Assembly (NCBI RefSeq): GCF_003852525.1
Contig: NZ_QAJL01000004.1
Span: 470,009 to 534,008 of the forward strand
Direction of reading: 5' to 3'
Length of the DNA: 64,000 nt
Source: Pedobacter sp. KBW06
Lineage (GTDB): Bacteria > Bacteroidota > Bacteroidia > Sphingobacteriales > Sphingobacteriaceae
Of this stretch, positions 1-8,703 are shown one piece after another (the first letter of the stretch is position 1; each line of letters begins with the position of its first letter). The notes beneath the pieces were generated by a model that was not told the DNA's origin, searched no databases, and saw nothing but the letters and a program-made list of their open reading frames with translations. A program made the position numbers and the translations under genes.

Positions 1-750
1 GATGAAGTTGCATATATCGCCTTGCTCAAAGAAGTCATTCTTGGAGATCATGAAGCCCATGAAGTGGCATTGATGGATATTGATGCGCCCAACCAGAAGA
101 CTGCAATCGACTTTCTGGTGACGGCTCAATACCTGGGCATTAAAATCCTCAGCCTTGACGATATTAAAAAGGAAGGTAAAAGCCTGTACTACGAGCAGAA
201 CGGAGAACGCATCAGGTTGAAAAGAATTTATAACCGTCTGATATTTGATGAGATTGGCGACAATACCGATCTGTTTCAGGGCAGTTTTGACCCGCGGGAT
301 GAACTGGATATCGAATGGATCACGCATCCGAACTGGTTCTACAGAATCAGTAAATACACCATGCCTTTTCTAAAGAGCCAATTTGCTCCGGAAACGTTTT
401 TCCTGAATCAGCTGAATGCAATTCCTTCAGACCTGGAAAACTATGTACTGAAACCTTTATTCTCATTTGCCGGAATGGGCGTGATTATTGATGTAAAAAA
501 GGAAGATATTGAAGCTATTGCAGACCCTGAAAACTGGATTTTGCAAAGAAAAGTAAATTACGAGCCAGTGGTTCAGGCACCCGATGGAGGAGTAAAAGCA
601 GAAATCAGGCTGATGTACCTCTGGCCGGAAGGAAAAGAACCGGTACTCTGCATCAATCTGGCGCGCCTAAGCAGAGGAAAGATGATCGGTGTACGCTACA
701 ATAAAGATTTCGATTGGGTTGGCGGAACAGTTGGCCTGATGGAAAAGTAA
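1..750 (+). CDS. Conserved hypothetical protein, ATP-grasp-like C-terminal part (5' truncated)
   Basis: The reading frame is open to the first base of the window, so the true start lies upstream. About 249 residues are visible. A stretch reading KPLFSFAGMGV followed by an acidic segment and WILQRKV resembles the nucleotide-binding part of ATP-grasp ligases such as the glutathionylspermidine synthase or tubulin-tyrosine-ligase groups, but I see no complete ligase signature. The end (YNKDFDWVGGTVGLMEK) is intact. A 50-base gap separates it from the small membrane peptide gene. Substrate and reaction cannot be told from this fragment. Confidence 0.7.
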   Translation, partial: DEVAYIALLKEVILGDHEAHEVALMDIDAPNQKTAIDFLVTAQYLGIKILSLDDIKKEGKSLYYEQNGERIRLKRIYNRLIFDEIGDNTDLFQGSFDPRDELDIEWITHPNWFYRISKYTMPFLKSQFAPETFFLNQLNAIPSDLENYVLKPLFSFAGMGVIIDVKKEDIEAIADPENWILQRKVNYEPVVQAPDGGVKAEIRLMYLWPEGKEPVLCINLARLSRGKMIGVRYNKDFDWVGGTVGLMEK

Positions 751-800
751 ATTTACATTCAACAGACCTGCTAAATGCAGGCTTTAATTAGTTTTGTAAT

Positions 801-959
801 ATGGACATTCAAACCATTTTAGTCGTTATTCTTTTTATGGCTGCGATATTCTATATCGGCCGGATGATATACAGATCGTTATCTCCTAAAAGTGGAGGCT
901 GCGCTTCTAATTGCAAATGCGGTGTAGATTTTTCCAATATCGAACCTAATAAGAAATAG
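801..959 (+). CDS. FeoB-associated Cys-rich membrane protein (52 aa)
   Basis: This small gene encodes one hydrophobic helix (residues 5-20), a basic segment (RMIYRS), then GGCASNCKCG with three clustered cysteines and a polar tail. That layout fits the FeoB-associated Cys-rich membrane protein family, which usually sits beside feoB and is thought to assist ferrous iron uptake. No feoB is visible here, although the gene may lie upstream of the window. It ends 18 bases before the Crp/Fnr gene, so co-transcription is possible. A TAGTTTTG box at 789-796 matches the Bacteroidota -7 element but sits almost on the ATG. Family assignment is by size and cysteine pattern only. Confidence 0.7.
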   Translation: MDIQTILVVILFMAAIFYIGRMIYRSLSPKSGGCASNCKCGVDFSNIEPNKK

Positions 960-977
960 ATTTCATCTATATCCCCT

Positions 978-1565
978 ATGATTGAGCAGTTCAAACTCTA
1001 TTTACAAAAGAAGGTAGCCATAACAGATGAACAGTTCGATCTGGTCTCCAGTAAGCTCAAGGTCAAGAATTTTGACAAGAATGAAATGATCCTGATGAAA
1101 GGTGAGGTTTCTACCCATGGTTATTTTGTATTGGATGGATTGTTACGCAGCTATTCTATAGATGCAAAAGGCAAAACACATATTATTCAATTCGCACCGG
1201 AACAATGGTGGATGTCCGACCGCAACGGGATGTTCAATGAAGCTTCAGAGTTTTTTATTGATGCTATAGAGCCGACACAAGCGATCGTGATGCCAAAAGC
1301 GTTTATCGATGAAGCCGCAAAACATGTACCCTGCATGTATGATTTCAACAATAATATGCTGCACAACTCGATCCGCTTTATGCAGAAAAGGATCAATATG
1401 CTATTGAGTGCCCCTGCCGAAGAAAGATACCTGAACTTTATTCAACTCTATCCCAACCTGACATTAAGAGTTCCTCAATGGATGATTGCCTCCTACCTTG
1501 GCATTACGCCGGAGTCTCTCAGCAGGGTCCGTAAAGACTTGGCACATAAGCATTTTAAAATATAA
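978..1565 (+). CDS. Crp/Fnr family transcriptional regulator
   Basis: The 195-residue protein has an N-terminal cyclic-nucleotide-binding fold (about residues 25-115, with GYFVLDGLLRSYSIDAKGK) and a short C-terminal helix-turn-helix (VPQWMIASYLGITPESLSRVRKDL, residues 163-186). I see no Fnr-type cysteine cluster, so iron-sulphur oxygen sensing is unlikely, and the effector is unknown. This compact form is very common in Bacteroidota. It lies just upstream of yceI and pirin genes on the same strand and may regulate them. The putative yceI promoter lies in the gap between the two. Confidence 0.85.
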   Translation: MIEQFKLYLQKKVAITDEQFDLVSSKLKVKNFDKNEMILMKGEVSTHGYFVLDGLLRSYSIDAKGKTHIIQFAPEQWWMSDRNGMFNEASEFFIDAIEPTQAIVMPKAFIDEAAKHVPCMYDFNNNMLHNSIRFMQKRINMLLSAPAEERYLNFIQLYPNLTLRVPQWMIASYLGITPESLSRVRKDLAHKHFKI

Positions 1566-1587
1566 TCCTTTCTTACCATACATCAAT

Positions 1588-1616
1588 GTGTACCTGATAT
1601 CCTTGCCGTAATTTTG
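1588..1616 (+). promoter_or_regulatory. Putative Bacteroidota-type promoter of the yceI gene
   Basis: TAATTTTG at 1609-1616 matches the -7 consensus TAnnTTTG of the Bacteroidota primary sigma factor. The -33 position (1588-1590) reads GTG instead of TTG. This predicts a start near 1622 and a leader of about 30 bases before the yceI ATG. Confidence 0.45.
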
Positions 1617-1652
1617 TGTTGTTAATCAAGAAAACAACTTAAAAAAAATATT

Positions 1653-2183
1653 ATGGCAACTACACAATGGGCATTAGACCCAACTCATAGTGAACTACAA
1701 TTTAAAGTAAAACATTTAATGATCACTACTGTAACCGGTAGCTTAAAAACATTAAATGCATCCTTAACTTCTGAAGCAGATGATTTTCACAATGCTCAGG
1801 TTTCCTTTGATGCAGCAACGGATTCTATTGATACCGGCAATAAAGACAGAGACAATCACTTAAAAAGCGGTGATTTCTTTGACGCAGAAAAATTCCCTAA
1901 AATCACGTTCGACTCTACCTCATTGAGCAAAGACGGCGATGACTATACCTTACATGGCAACCTGGTTGTTAAGGGTACCAGCAAACCGGTAAAATTGAAT
2001 GTAGAATTTGGCGGTATCGCAACCGATCCATGGGGAAATACTAAGGCTGGATTTACTTTGAATGGTAAAATCAACAGAACAGACTTCGGATTAACCTGGA
2101 ACGCAGCATTGGAAACAGGTGGTGTAATGGTGAGTGAGGAAGTAAAAATATTAGGCGAATTACAGTTTGTAAAACAAGCTTAA
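1653..2183 (+). CDS. YceI family protein
   Basis: The protein has 176 residues. It opens with WALDPTHSELQFKVKHLMITTVTG, the typical first strands of the YceI lipocalin-like barrel that binds polyisoprenoid or other amphiphilic ligands. Later hallmarks are the D-x-R-D-x-H-L motif with FFD in the middle and TDFGLTWN near the end. There is no signal peptide, so this copy is predicted to be cytoplasmic, unlike periplasmic E. coli YceI. It is followed after 43 bases by a pirin gene on the same strand. Its precise ligand is unknown. Confidence 0.9.
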   Translation: MATTQWALDPTHSELQFKVKHLMITTVTGSLKTLNASLTSEADDFHNAQVSFDAATDSIDTGNKDRDNHLKSGDFFDAEKFPKITFDSTSLSKDGDDYTLHGNLVVKGTSKPVKLNVEFGGIATDPWGNTKAGFTLNGKINRTDFGLTWNAALETGGVMVSEEVKILGELQFVKQA

Positions 2184-2226
2184 TAAAAACTCATGCATCC
2201 AGGTCATAGTATAAAACAAAGACGAA

Positions 2227-3102
2227 ATGGAAGCAAATATTAAACAGGTGTCGGCTGTTTTAAATCCGCCGGCACCTCATATGGTCGGAGACGGCTTTAG
2301 GGTTCATAACTTTTTTCCAAAGGGATATAAGCTTAAAATGAGCCCTTTTTTCCTATTGGACTATAATTCTAAAATAGAGTTTTCTGCACGTAATGAACCA
2401 AGAGGTGTTGGTGTTCATCCACACCGGGGGTTTGAAACGGTTACCATAGCCTACCATGGGGCAGTTGCCCATCATGATAGCGCCGGAAACAGTGGAGTTA
2501 TTAAACCCGGGGACGTACAATGGATGACTGCGGCAAGTGGAATCCTGCATAAAGAATACCATGAAGAAGTGTTCAGCAAAAAAGGTGGCCCTTTCCAAAT
2601 GGTTCAGTTGTGGGTAAACTTACCGGCAAAAGATAAAATGAGCAAACCGAAATATCAGGCACTCTGCCATGGCAGCATTGCCCGTCATCAGCTGGAAAAC
2701 GAGGCAGGGGTAATTGAAGTGATTGCGGGAGAATATATGGGCACAAAAGGCTCTGCAAGTACCTTTACACCGATTGAAGTGTATAACCTGCGGCTGAATA
2801 AAAACGGAAAGGCATCGTTTAGTTTCCCTTCAGATTACAATACCGCATTTGTTGTGATTGAAGGCGAAATCAAGGTTAATGATTCGACGCTGGCAAATAC
2901 AGATCAGCTGGTTCATTTTAAGAACGAGGGAGAAGAAATTCAGGTTGAAGCAATGCAGAATAGCGTTATCCTGGTTTTAAGCGGAGCGCCGATACATGAG
3001 CCAATCGCACAATATGGACCGTTCTTGATGAATAAACCAGAAGAAATTCAGCAGGCGATTGCGGATTATAACCAGGGGAAATTTGGTTATTTAGAGGAAT
3101 AA
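2227..3102 (+). CDS. Pirin family protein
   Basis: This 291-residue bicupin carries the metal site of the pirin/quercetinase group: HPHRG at residues 64-68 (ligands His64 and His66) and HKE at 108-110 (His108 and Glu110). Family members include the quercetin dioxygenase YhhW and redox-linked cofactors. The C-terminal cupin is present, and the protein is full length for the group. It lies downstream of a Crp/Fnr regulator and a YceI protein, which suggests a stress-related unit. A bidirectional terminator follows. Which oxidation it performs, if any, cannot be told. Confidence 0.9.
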   Translation: MEANIKQVSAVLNPPAPHMVGDGFRVHNFFPKGYKLKMSPFFLLDYNSKIEFSARNEPRGVGVHPHRGFETVTIAYHGAVAHHDSAGNSGVIKPGDVQWMTAASGILHKEYHEEVFSKKGGPFQMVQLWVNLPAKDKMSKPKYQALCHGSIARHQLENEAGVIEVIAGEYMGTKGSASTFTPIEVYNLRLNKNGKASFSFPSDYNTAFVVIEGEIKVNDSTLANTDQLVHFKNEGEEIQVEAMQNSVILVLSGAPIHEPIAQYGPFLMNKPEEIQQAIADYNQGKFGYLEE

Positions 3103-3107
3103 TTTAT

Positions 3108-3139
3108 AAAAAGCCAGAGATTGTTATCTCCGGCTTTTT
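3108..3139. terminator. Bidirectional rho-independent terminator between pirin gene and ispF
   Basis: The inverted repeat pairs GAGAT (3117-3121) with ATCTC (3126-3130) and GCC with GGC around one mismatch, and is flanked by A5 and T5 runs. It can end transcription of both convergent genes. Confidence 0.8.
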
Positions 3140-3155
3140 TTATGTTGAGCATTGA

Positions 3156-3635
3156 TTAAATTTTCTGAATCAGACAAACGGCATAAGCCACTACGCCTTC
3201 CTCTCTTCCAATAAAGCCCATTTGCTCGTTCGTGGTTGCTTTTATAGAGATGTCTTCTATATCGATACCAATGGCAGTTGCAATATGCGCCTGCATGGCT
3301 GGAATATGAGGATTGATCTTTGGCGCTTCCAGGCAGAGCATGGCATCAATATTACCAATTTCAAAGCCTTTCTCTTTAACCAGTTTCACACTCTCTTGTA
3401 GCAGAATAATGCTGCTGATCCCTTTCCAGCGTGGATCAGTGTTTTTAAAGTGATAACCTATATCTCTCAAATTGGCTGCACCAAGAAGTGCATCGCAAAT
3501 GGCATGTAACAACACGTCGGCATCCGAATGTCCATAAGCACCTTTATGGTGTTCCAAATCTACCCCTCCCACCACGAAAGGATGATTCTCCTTCAGCTGA
3601 TGTACATCAAAGCCAAACCCTACCTTAATTTTCAT
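3156..3635 (-). CDS. ispF: 2-C-methyl-D-erythritol 2,4-cyclodiphosphate synthase
   Basis: This 159-residue enzyme has the expected length and makes the cyclic diphosphate intermediate of the MEP isoprenoid pathway, releasing CMP. Zinc ligands are in place: Asp10 and His12 in GFDVHQL, and His44 in the HSDADVLLHAICDALLG block. The C-terminal TTNEQMGFIGREEGVVAYAV segment is the CMP-binding region. It lies directly downstream of porV on the same strand with a 36-base gap, so the two may share a transcript. Confidence 0.97.
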   Translation of the reverse strand: MKIKVGFGFDVHQLKENHPFVVGGVDLEHHKGAYGHSDADVLLHAICDALLGAANLRDIGYHFKNTDPRWKGISSIILLQESVKLVKEKGFEIGNIDAMLCLEAPKINPHIPAMQAHIATAIGIDIEDISIKATTNEQMGFIGREEGVVAYAVCLIQKI

Positions 3636-3671
3636 TTCTATATGTTTTTGTTTATTAGTATTCCCGATCCA

Positions 3672-4847
3672 TTATTTGGCTTCGCCAAAATTGAACAATA
3701 AAGAGAACCTCAGCGTATTTGCCAAAGGGCTTTTTTGCGGACTGGCCAGCAAATATGCAAAGTCTATGTTGAATACGTTGTATTTAAGACCGGCACCCAG
3801 AGTAAAGTAACGTCTGTCGCCCTTTTTTGGACTTTCATAAAAATAACCTGCACGAAGGGCAAATTGCTGATTATACCAATATTCCATCCCCGCGGCAATA
3901 TTAATTTCCTGCATTTCTTCTTTAAAACCGCCTGGTGCATCAGCAAAAGAGCCAAAAATGCCTGCAGGAACAGATTTATCCGGATTTTGACCGGCAATTA
4001 TTTTTCCATCTGCATTGTAGATGGGCTGTGTTGGCACCAGCAATTTATTAAAATCAAGCGCAAAGGTAAACTGATTGAAATCATCAATAATAAAAGTGGA
4101 AGCTCCCCCTATTTTTAGGTTTGTAGGAAGAAAAGAACCTTTATCTCCATCTACATAGCTCATTTTTGTGCCAATATTTGAAATATTCATTCCGGCGGAA
4201 AGAATGGCATCTTTGCCTAGAAAACGGGCAGGTTTTTTAAAATATGCAGAAACATCAACGGCTATGGAATTCCCTGCTTTAGTTTGCTGACCGGCAGAAA
4301 ACTGTCCTGAAAAAAGATTGGAACGGATATACCTTGCCGCTGTTCCTAATGAAAATGATTCTCCCATTTTTCTGGAAAAAGAAACATCAAAGGCCAGTTC
4401 ATTTGGATTGTAGACGCCCAGATCCTGCTGATTGATATCTGTTAGCTGAATCTCCCCTAGACTAAAATACCTTAAAGAAGCGCCAATTGTATTCCTGTTG
4501 TCCAGTTTATAATAGCCGCTAAGATAAGTCAGGTTCACATCCGGAATGAGGTTTTTTAGCCATGGGCTATAGGAAACGGAAAAACCGTAAGTACGGTCTA
4601 AAAAAGCCAGTTTAGCTGGATTGATACTCATGGCATTCGCATCTGGCTGAACGGCTACCCCCGCCTCTCCCATTCCACCGGCCCTGGCATCGGGACTGAT
4701 CAGCAGAAAAGGTACCGCGGTAAAAATATTGCTGGAACGACTTCCATTGGTCTCTGTCCCCGGCCCTACGCTTTGTGCATACAAATCAGCGCAAACTGTT
4801 AATAAAGAAAATAAACTCAAAACAGTTTTTACCAGTCTTCTACTCAT
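3672..4847 (-). CDS. porV: Type IX secretion system outer-membrane protein PorV (LptO)
   Basis: The 391-residue protein has a cleavable signal peptide (MSRRLVKT...DLYAQ, about residues 1-24). The mature part begins with a block ending in FLLISPDARAGGMGEAGVAV, the hallmark of the PorV/PorQ OmpP1-like barrel family. Regularly spaced aromatic strands and a C-terminal FSLLFNFGEAK support a beta-barrel. PorV shuttles type IX substrates from the translocon to the attachment complex. It is divergent from gldJ across a 259-base gap. In Flavobacterium, as I recall, porU stands between gldJ and porV; no porU is present here. Confidence 0.9.
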   Translation of the reverse strand: MSRRLVKTVLSLFSLLTVCADLYAQSVGPGTETNGSRSSNIFTAVPFLLISPDARAGGMGEAGVAVQPDANAMSINPAKLAFLDRTYGFSVSYSPWLKNLIPDVNLTYLSGYYKLDNRNTIGASLRYFSLGEIQLTDINQQDLGVYNPNELAFDVSFSRKMGESFSLGTAARYIRSNLFSGQFSAGQQTKAGNSIAVDVSAYFKKPARFLGKDAILSAGMNISNIGTKMSYVDGDKGSFLPTNLKIGGASTFIIDDFNQFTFALDFNKLLVPTQPIYNADGKIIAGQNPDKSVPAGIFGSFADAPGGFKEEMQEINIAAGMEYWYNQQFALRAGYFYESPKKGDRRYFTLGAGLKYNVFNIDFAYLLASPQKSPLANTLRFSLLFNFGEAK

Positions 4848-5106
4848 TTGCCAAATAATTACACCACTATTATATGCAAGTTAACATAGTGTTTAATAAA
4901 ATCAAAGTATTATGAACTTTCTATTCTCTTTGAGATACCATCTATAATCCATTAAATACCACCAGAATATTTATTGAAATATGCCTCAGAGAGGTACAAA
5001 ACACCCTTTTTTAAAGATTATTTTTACTTTAAGCATTCGTTTTGTTGTACAGTAAGTCTTTTTTTATGTAATTTTAACAGTTAAAGCACTATGATATCCC
5101 TCATAT

Positions 5107-6693
5107 ATGAAAAAATCATACTTATATTCAATTGCATCTATTGCAATTATAGCTTCTCTAGCATCCTGCAAATCAAAGTCAGGAACCTCAGAGAAGACAG
5201 GAATGGCATATAATAAGCAAGAATTCGGAGGCTTTGAAGTAAATAAAAAATTCAAGCGTGGTCCGGGTCCGGGATTAGTCGAAATTGAAGGTGGTGTATT
5301 TGTCATGAGCGGAAGTGCCATCAACGTTCCGGGTGAGGAGCTCAGCAATTACAATCATAAAAGAGAGACTACGGTTTCTTCATTCTATATGGATGAAACT
5401 GAAGTTTCCAATACCAATTGGCTGGAGTACCTGAACTGGATTCGCACCAATTACCCAACCGATCACGAATATTATTATAATGAACTTCCTGATACCCTGG
5501 TATGGCGGAGACCATTGTCATATAATGAGCCTTATGTAGATAATTATTTGAGACATCCTGCTTATCAGGATTATCCTGTTGTAGGAGTGAGCTGGGAACA
5601 AGCCGAAAGGTATTGTGCCTGGAGAACTGACAGGGTAAATGAGCTGTTGCTTCGTGAAAAAGGTTATATGACCAGTTTTAAAGATGTGAACGGCGGAACT
5701 TCAAAAACAGCTGGCAATGCAACCGCAACGGCAAGGCCAACAGAGCCCTTTAACACGGATATTTACCTGAACGGACAGTATGACGATAAAGGTAAAAGAG
5801 CAATGAAAGACCTCAATCCTTCCAATGCTGCCGGCGCCAAAGGAGCAACTACCGGTAAAAATGCAGCCACAAGAAATGTGAGGCTGGAAGATGGGATCAT
5901 TAAACAACCTTACCGTCTGCCTACAGAAGCAGAATGGGAATATGCAGCACTGGGCCTGATCGGAAATACACAGTACGAAAACATCAATGCGAATAAAATC
6001 TATCCATGGAATGGTTTAGGCCTTAGCTCTGCAAAAAGAAGCACAAGAGGACTAATACTGGCCAACTTTAAGAGAACCAAAGGCGATTATATGGGTGTAG
6101 GCGGATCACTGAATGATAAAGGTGGACTTACGGTTGCCGTAAGGTCCTATATGCCAAATGATTTCGGCTTGTATAATATGGCAGGAAACGTGAACGAGTG
6201 GGTGGCGGATGTTTACCGTTCCAAAACGTTTGAAGCAGCTGATGCCTTTAATCCTTATAGAGGAAACTACTATAAAGACAAGAAAGTGGCTGATCCGGTG
6301 AGTGGAAAAATTGAAAAAGACAAATACAATAAACCTGTTTTAACAGATGCCATCTCTTACAAGAAACAAACCTGGGCAGAGAAACAGGCTGCAACGGCTC
6401 CTCCAACAGTAAATACCTATGCTGACCAAAGAGGCTTCCGTGATAAAGCAAATGACTTATACGGCGAAATTACGCTGGTAACGGACAAATCAAGAGTGTA
6501 TAAAGGAGGATCATGGGAAGATCAGGCATTGTGGCTGAACCCTGCAACCAGAAGGTTCCTTGCACAAGATGAATCTACCGCTGATATTGGTTTCCGTTGT
6601 GCAATGACGATGTTAGGTGCTTCGGAGATCAGGTCTACCGGAAAACCTCAGTTTAAGCCTAAGGCAGCGAAAGCGTTCAGGGCCGGAAAATAA
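5107..6693 (+). CDS. gldJ: Gliding motility / type IX secretion lipoprotein GldJ
   Basis: This is a 528-residue lipoprotein with signal peptide and lipobox ending LASC, so Cys21 is the lipidation site. After a short linker the rest is a formylglycine-generating-enzyme-like fold: VEIEGGVFVM, SFYMDETEVSNTNW, YRLPTEAEWEYAALG, GNVNEWVADVY and RVYKGGSWEDQALWLNPATRRFL, ending GFRCAM. GldJ and its paralogue GldK share this fold. The length and the divergent porV neighbour favour GldJ, which stabilises the GldK ring in flavobacteria. The sulfatase-activating chemistry is presumably lost. A strong terminator follows. Confidence 0.85.
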   Translation: MKKSYLYSIASIAIIASLASCKSKSGTSEKTGMAYNKQEFGGFEVNKKFKRGPGPGLVEIEGGVFVMSGSAINVPGEELSNYNHKRETTVSSFYMDETEVSNTNWLEYLNWIRTNYPTDHEYYYNELPDTLVWRRPLSYNEPYVDNYLRHPAYQDYPVVGVSWEQAERYCAWRTDRVNELLLREKGYMTSFKDVNGGTSKTAGNATATARPTEPFNTDIYLNGQYDDKGKRAMKDLNPSNAAGAKGATTGKNAATRNVRLEDGIIKQPYRLPTEAEWEYAALGLIGNTQYENINANKIYPWNGLGLSSAKRSTRGLILANFKRTKGDYMGVGGSLNDKGGLTVAVRSYMPNDFGLYNMAGNVNEWVADVYRSKTFEAADAFNPYRGNYYKDKKVADPVSGKIEKDKYNKPVLTDAISYKKQTWAEKQAATAPPTVNTYADQRGFRDKANDLYGEITLVTDKSRVYKGGSWEDQALWLNPATRRFLAQDESTADIGFRCAMTMLGASEIRSTGKPQFKPKAAKAFRAGK

Positions 6694-6701
6694 AATTAAA
6701 A

Positions 6702-6736
6702 GCATAAAAAAAGGAGCAATGCTCCTTTTTTTATGC
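6702..6736. terminator. Bidirectional terminator between gldJ and the biotin carrier gene
   Basis: A perfect 16-base inverted repeat (6702-6717 with 6721-6736) encloses a 3-base loop. Each arm holds a GGAGC or GCTCC core and a seven-base A or T run, so it works for both convergent genes. Confidence 0.9.
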
Positions 6737-6750
6737 GAATTGCAATAGCT

Positions 6751-7248
6751 TTAAGCGAATTGCAATAGAATTTCGTTCTTTTCTACTTTATCACCCTTTC
6801 GGATCAGGATCTTCTTTACTATTCCTGCTGTCGGTGATTTAATGATATTTTCCATCTTCATCGCCTCTAATACCAGCAGACTGTCTCCTTTATTTACTTC
6901 CTGCCCTTCTGTTACAATGACATTCAATACCAATCCTGGCATAGGGGCTTTAATTTCAAGTACCTTATTTGCAGAGGAACTATCCATTCCGAGTTTTTTG
7001 AGCAATTCATCATACTGGTCTTCTATTCCAACCTGGTAAAGCGTACCGTTTACTTTAATGACCACTGCTTTTCCGTCCTCGTTCCGCTCTACCAGCTCAA
7101 TATTATAGGATCTATTCTGATAGATCACGTGTTTCTGTGTTGCAGAGAGATCTCTGGTATCTACCTGTAGCTCCAACCCATTAACTTTTAATACTTTTTC
7201 TGCTACTTCTACCTCAAAATTGTGTTGTTCATTTACTTTGACCTTCAT
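6751..7248 (-). CDS. Biotin/lipoyl carrier domain protein (acyl-CoA carboxylase or decarboxylase biotin carrier subunit)
   Basis: The last 70 residues of this 165-residue protein form a biotinyl domain: PMPGLVLNVIV, then EAMKMEN with the biotinylated lysine at Lys131, then SPTAGIVKKILIRKGDKVEKNEILLQF. The N-terminal 90 residues resemble the regulatory part of such small carriers. It would carry carboxyl groups for a propionyl-, methylmalonyl- or acetyl-CoA carboxylase whose catalytic subunits lie elsewhere. It starts 2 bases after the DUF4159 gene stop. The last codons are partly repeated downstream at 6735-6748. Confidence 0.9.
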   Translation of the reverse strand: MKVKVNEQHNFEVEVAEKVLKVNGLELQVDTRDLSATQKHVIYQNRSYNIELVERNEDGKAVVIKVNGTLYQVGIEDQYDELLKKLGMDSSSANKVLEIKAPMPGLVLNVIVTEGQEVNKGDSLLVLEAMKMENIIKSPTAGIVKKILIRKGDKVEKNEILLQFA

Positions 7249-7250
7249 AG

Positions 7251-7907
7251 TTATTGTGTTAATGCATATTGAACTAAATTTGCGCCCATTTTTAAGGCGT
7301 TCAGACGCTTATCTTGAGTATCTTCGGGATAAGTACCAAAGTCTTCCCATCCATTCCCCAGATCGCATTCAAATGTGTAATAGCAAACCACCCGTCCTTC
7401 CCAGATTAAGGCAAGTCCCTGAGGTACTTTACCATCATGCTCATGGATTTTCGGCAGCCCCTTCGGGAACTTAAACTTCTGGTGGTAGAGTGGATGATTT
7501 ACAGGCAGATCTATAAATGAGAGCTCCGGAAAAACTTTTTTCATTTCTTTACGAATGAATTTGTCCAGTCCGTAATTATCATCGATATGAAGGAACCCGC
7601 CCCCGATCAGGTATTTTCGTAAATTCTGAGCTTCATTAGGGCTAAAGACAACATTACCATGCCCGGTAAGATAAATAAACGGATAATTAAACAATTCTGC
7701 ACTACCGACTTCTACGATGACATCCTGTGCTGCAAAATTTGTATTGAGATTTTTATTACAAAAATCAATCAGGTTCGGAAGCGCGGTTCTATTGGCATAC
7801 CAGTCACCTCCTCCACTATATTTCAATTTTGCCATTTTATAGGTTGGCGGCTTAAAACCACTCAAAAGGACCATTAATCCGGCAATTAGGCAAAGTTTAA
7901 TTTTCAT
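7251..7907 (-). CDS. DUF4159 domain-containing exported protein
   Basis: The protein has 218 residues with an N-terminal hydrophobic signal (MKIKLCLIAGLMVLLSG). The body contains YLTGHGNVVFSPNEAQNLRKYLIGGGFLHIDDNYG and a terminal segment with WEGRVVCYYTFECDLGNGWED. This matches the DUF4159 family, whose fold resembles glutamine-amidotransferase or ThuA-like domains. Function is unknown. It precedes the biotin carrier gene with a 2-base gap; the link between the two is not evident. Confidence 0.85.
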   Translation of the reverse strand: MKIKLCLIAGLMVLLSGFKPPTYKMAKLKYSGGGDWYANRTALPNLIDFCNKNLNTNFAAQDVIVEVGSAELFNYPFIYLTGHGNVVFSPNEAQNLRKYLIGGGFLHIDDNYGLDKFIRKEMKKVFPELSFIDLPVNHPLYHQKFKFPKGLPKIHEHDGKVPQGLALIWEGRVVCYYTFECDLGNGWEDFGTYPEDTQDKRLNALKMGANLVQYALTQ

Positions 7908-7987
7908 TGGAACAGATTCTTTTAGTGGTTATGAAGCTATCATAAGCATGTTCATTGCTTTTTGCAAGCGGTATGTTTATAATGGTT

Positions 7988-8692
7988 TCATCGGTTCAAA
8001 TAATTCACCTCAAAACAGGCCGCTAACGCAGCAGTTTCTGTTCTCAGACGTGTATTACCTAAAGTTAGGGGTTTAAACCCGCTTTGCAAAGCAAGTTCGA
8101 TTTCCTTTGGACTAAAATCCCCTTCCGGGCCAATAAGAATAAGGTAACGCTGATGAGGTTCGACCACCTGGCTAATGTATTGACGTGGCTCCCCATCGAT
8201 ACAATGGGCAATCATTTTAACGGAGTTGGGCTCCATTTTCAGAAAGTCAATTAAGGAGATCTGCGGATTTAGTACCGGATGATAAGCTTGTAAAGACTGC
8301 TTAACAGCAGAGGTGATCACTTTGTTTAACCGGTCTTCTTTTATGATTTTCCGTTCCGATCTTTCGCAGATTACAGGAGTAATTTCATCGATTCCTATTT
8401 CAGTTGCTTTCTCCAGAAACCATTCCAAACGGTCGATGTTTTTTGTAGGTGCAACGACGATATGAAGATGGTGGTTTCTTTTTTGATACTCCTGAGTGGA
8501 TTCAGTGATGCGAAGCTGCACATTTCTTTTATGCTCTCCAATGATTTCAGCTTCATAAAAACCGCCTCTGCCATCAATGAGATTGACGACATCACCGAGT
8601 CCCAAACGCAGCACTTTCAGACAATGCTTACTTTCTTCTTCATTTAAGCTATACTCACTGGAATCAATATCGGGCGTATAAAAAACATGCAT
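7988..8692 (-). CDS. rsmE: 16S rRNA (uracil(1498)-N(3))-methyltransferase
   Basis: The 234-residue enzyme has the normal length for RsmE, which methylates N3 of U1498 in 16S rRNA using S-adenosylmethionine. The N-terminal PUA-like region (NEEESKHCLKVLRLGLGD) precedes the SPOUT knot. The cofactor loop reads LILIGPEGDFSPKEIELA, followed by LGNTRLRTETAALAAC. It starts 11 bases downstream of the CNNM-type transporter gene. Confidence 0.95.
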   Translation of the reverse strand: MHVFYTPDIDSSEYSLNEEESKHCLKVLRLGLGDVVNLIDGRGGFYEAEIIGEHKRNVQLRITESTQEYQKRNHHLHIVVAPTKNIDRLEWFLEKATEIGIDEITPVICERSERKIIKEDRLNKVITSAVKQSLQAYHPVLNPQISLIDFLKMEPNSVKMIAHCIDGEPRQYISQVVEPHQRYLILIGPEGDFSPKEIELALQSGFKPLTLGNTRLRTETAALAACFEVNYLNR

Positions 8693-8703
8693 TGCTCAAA
8701 GGA

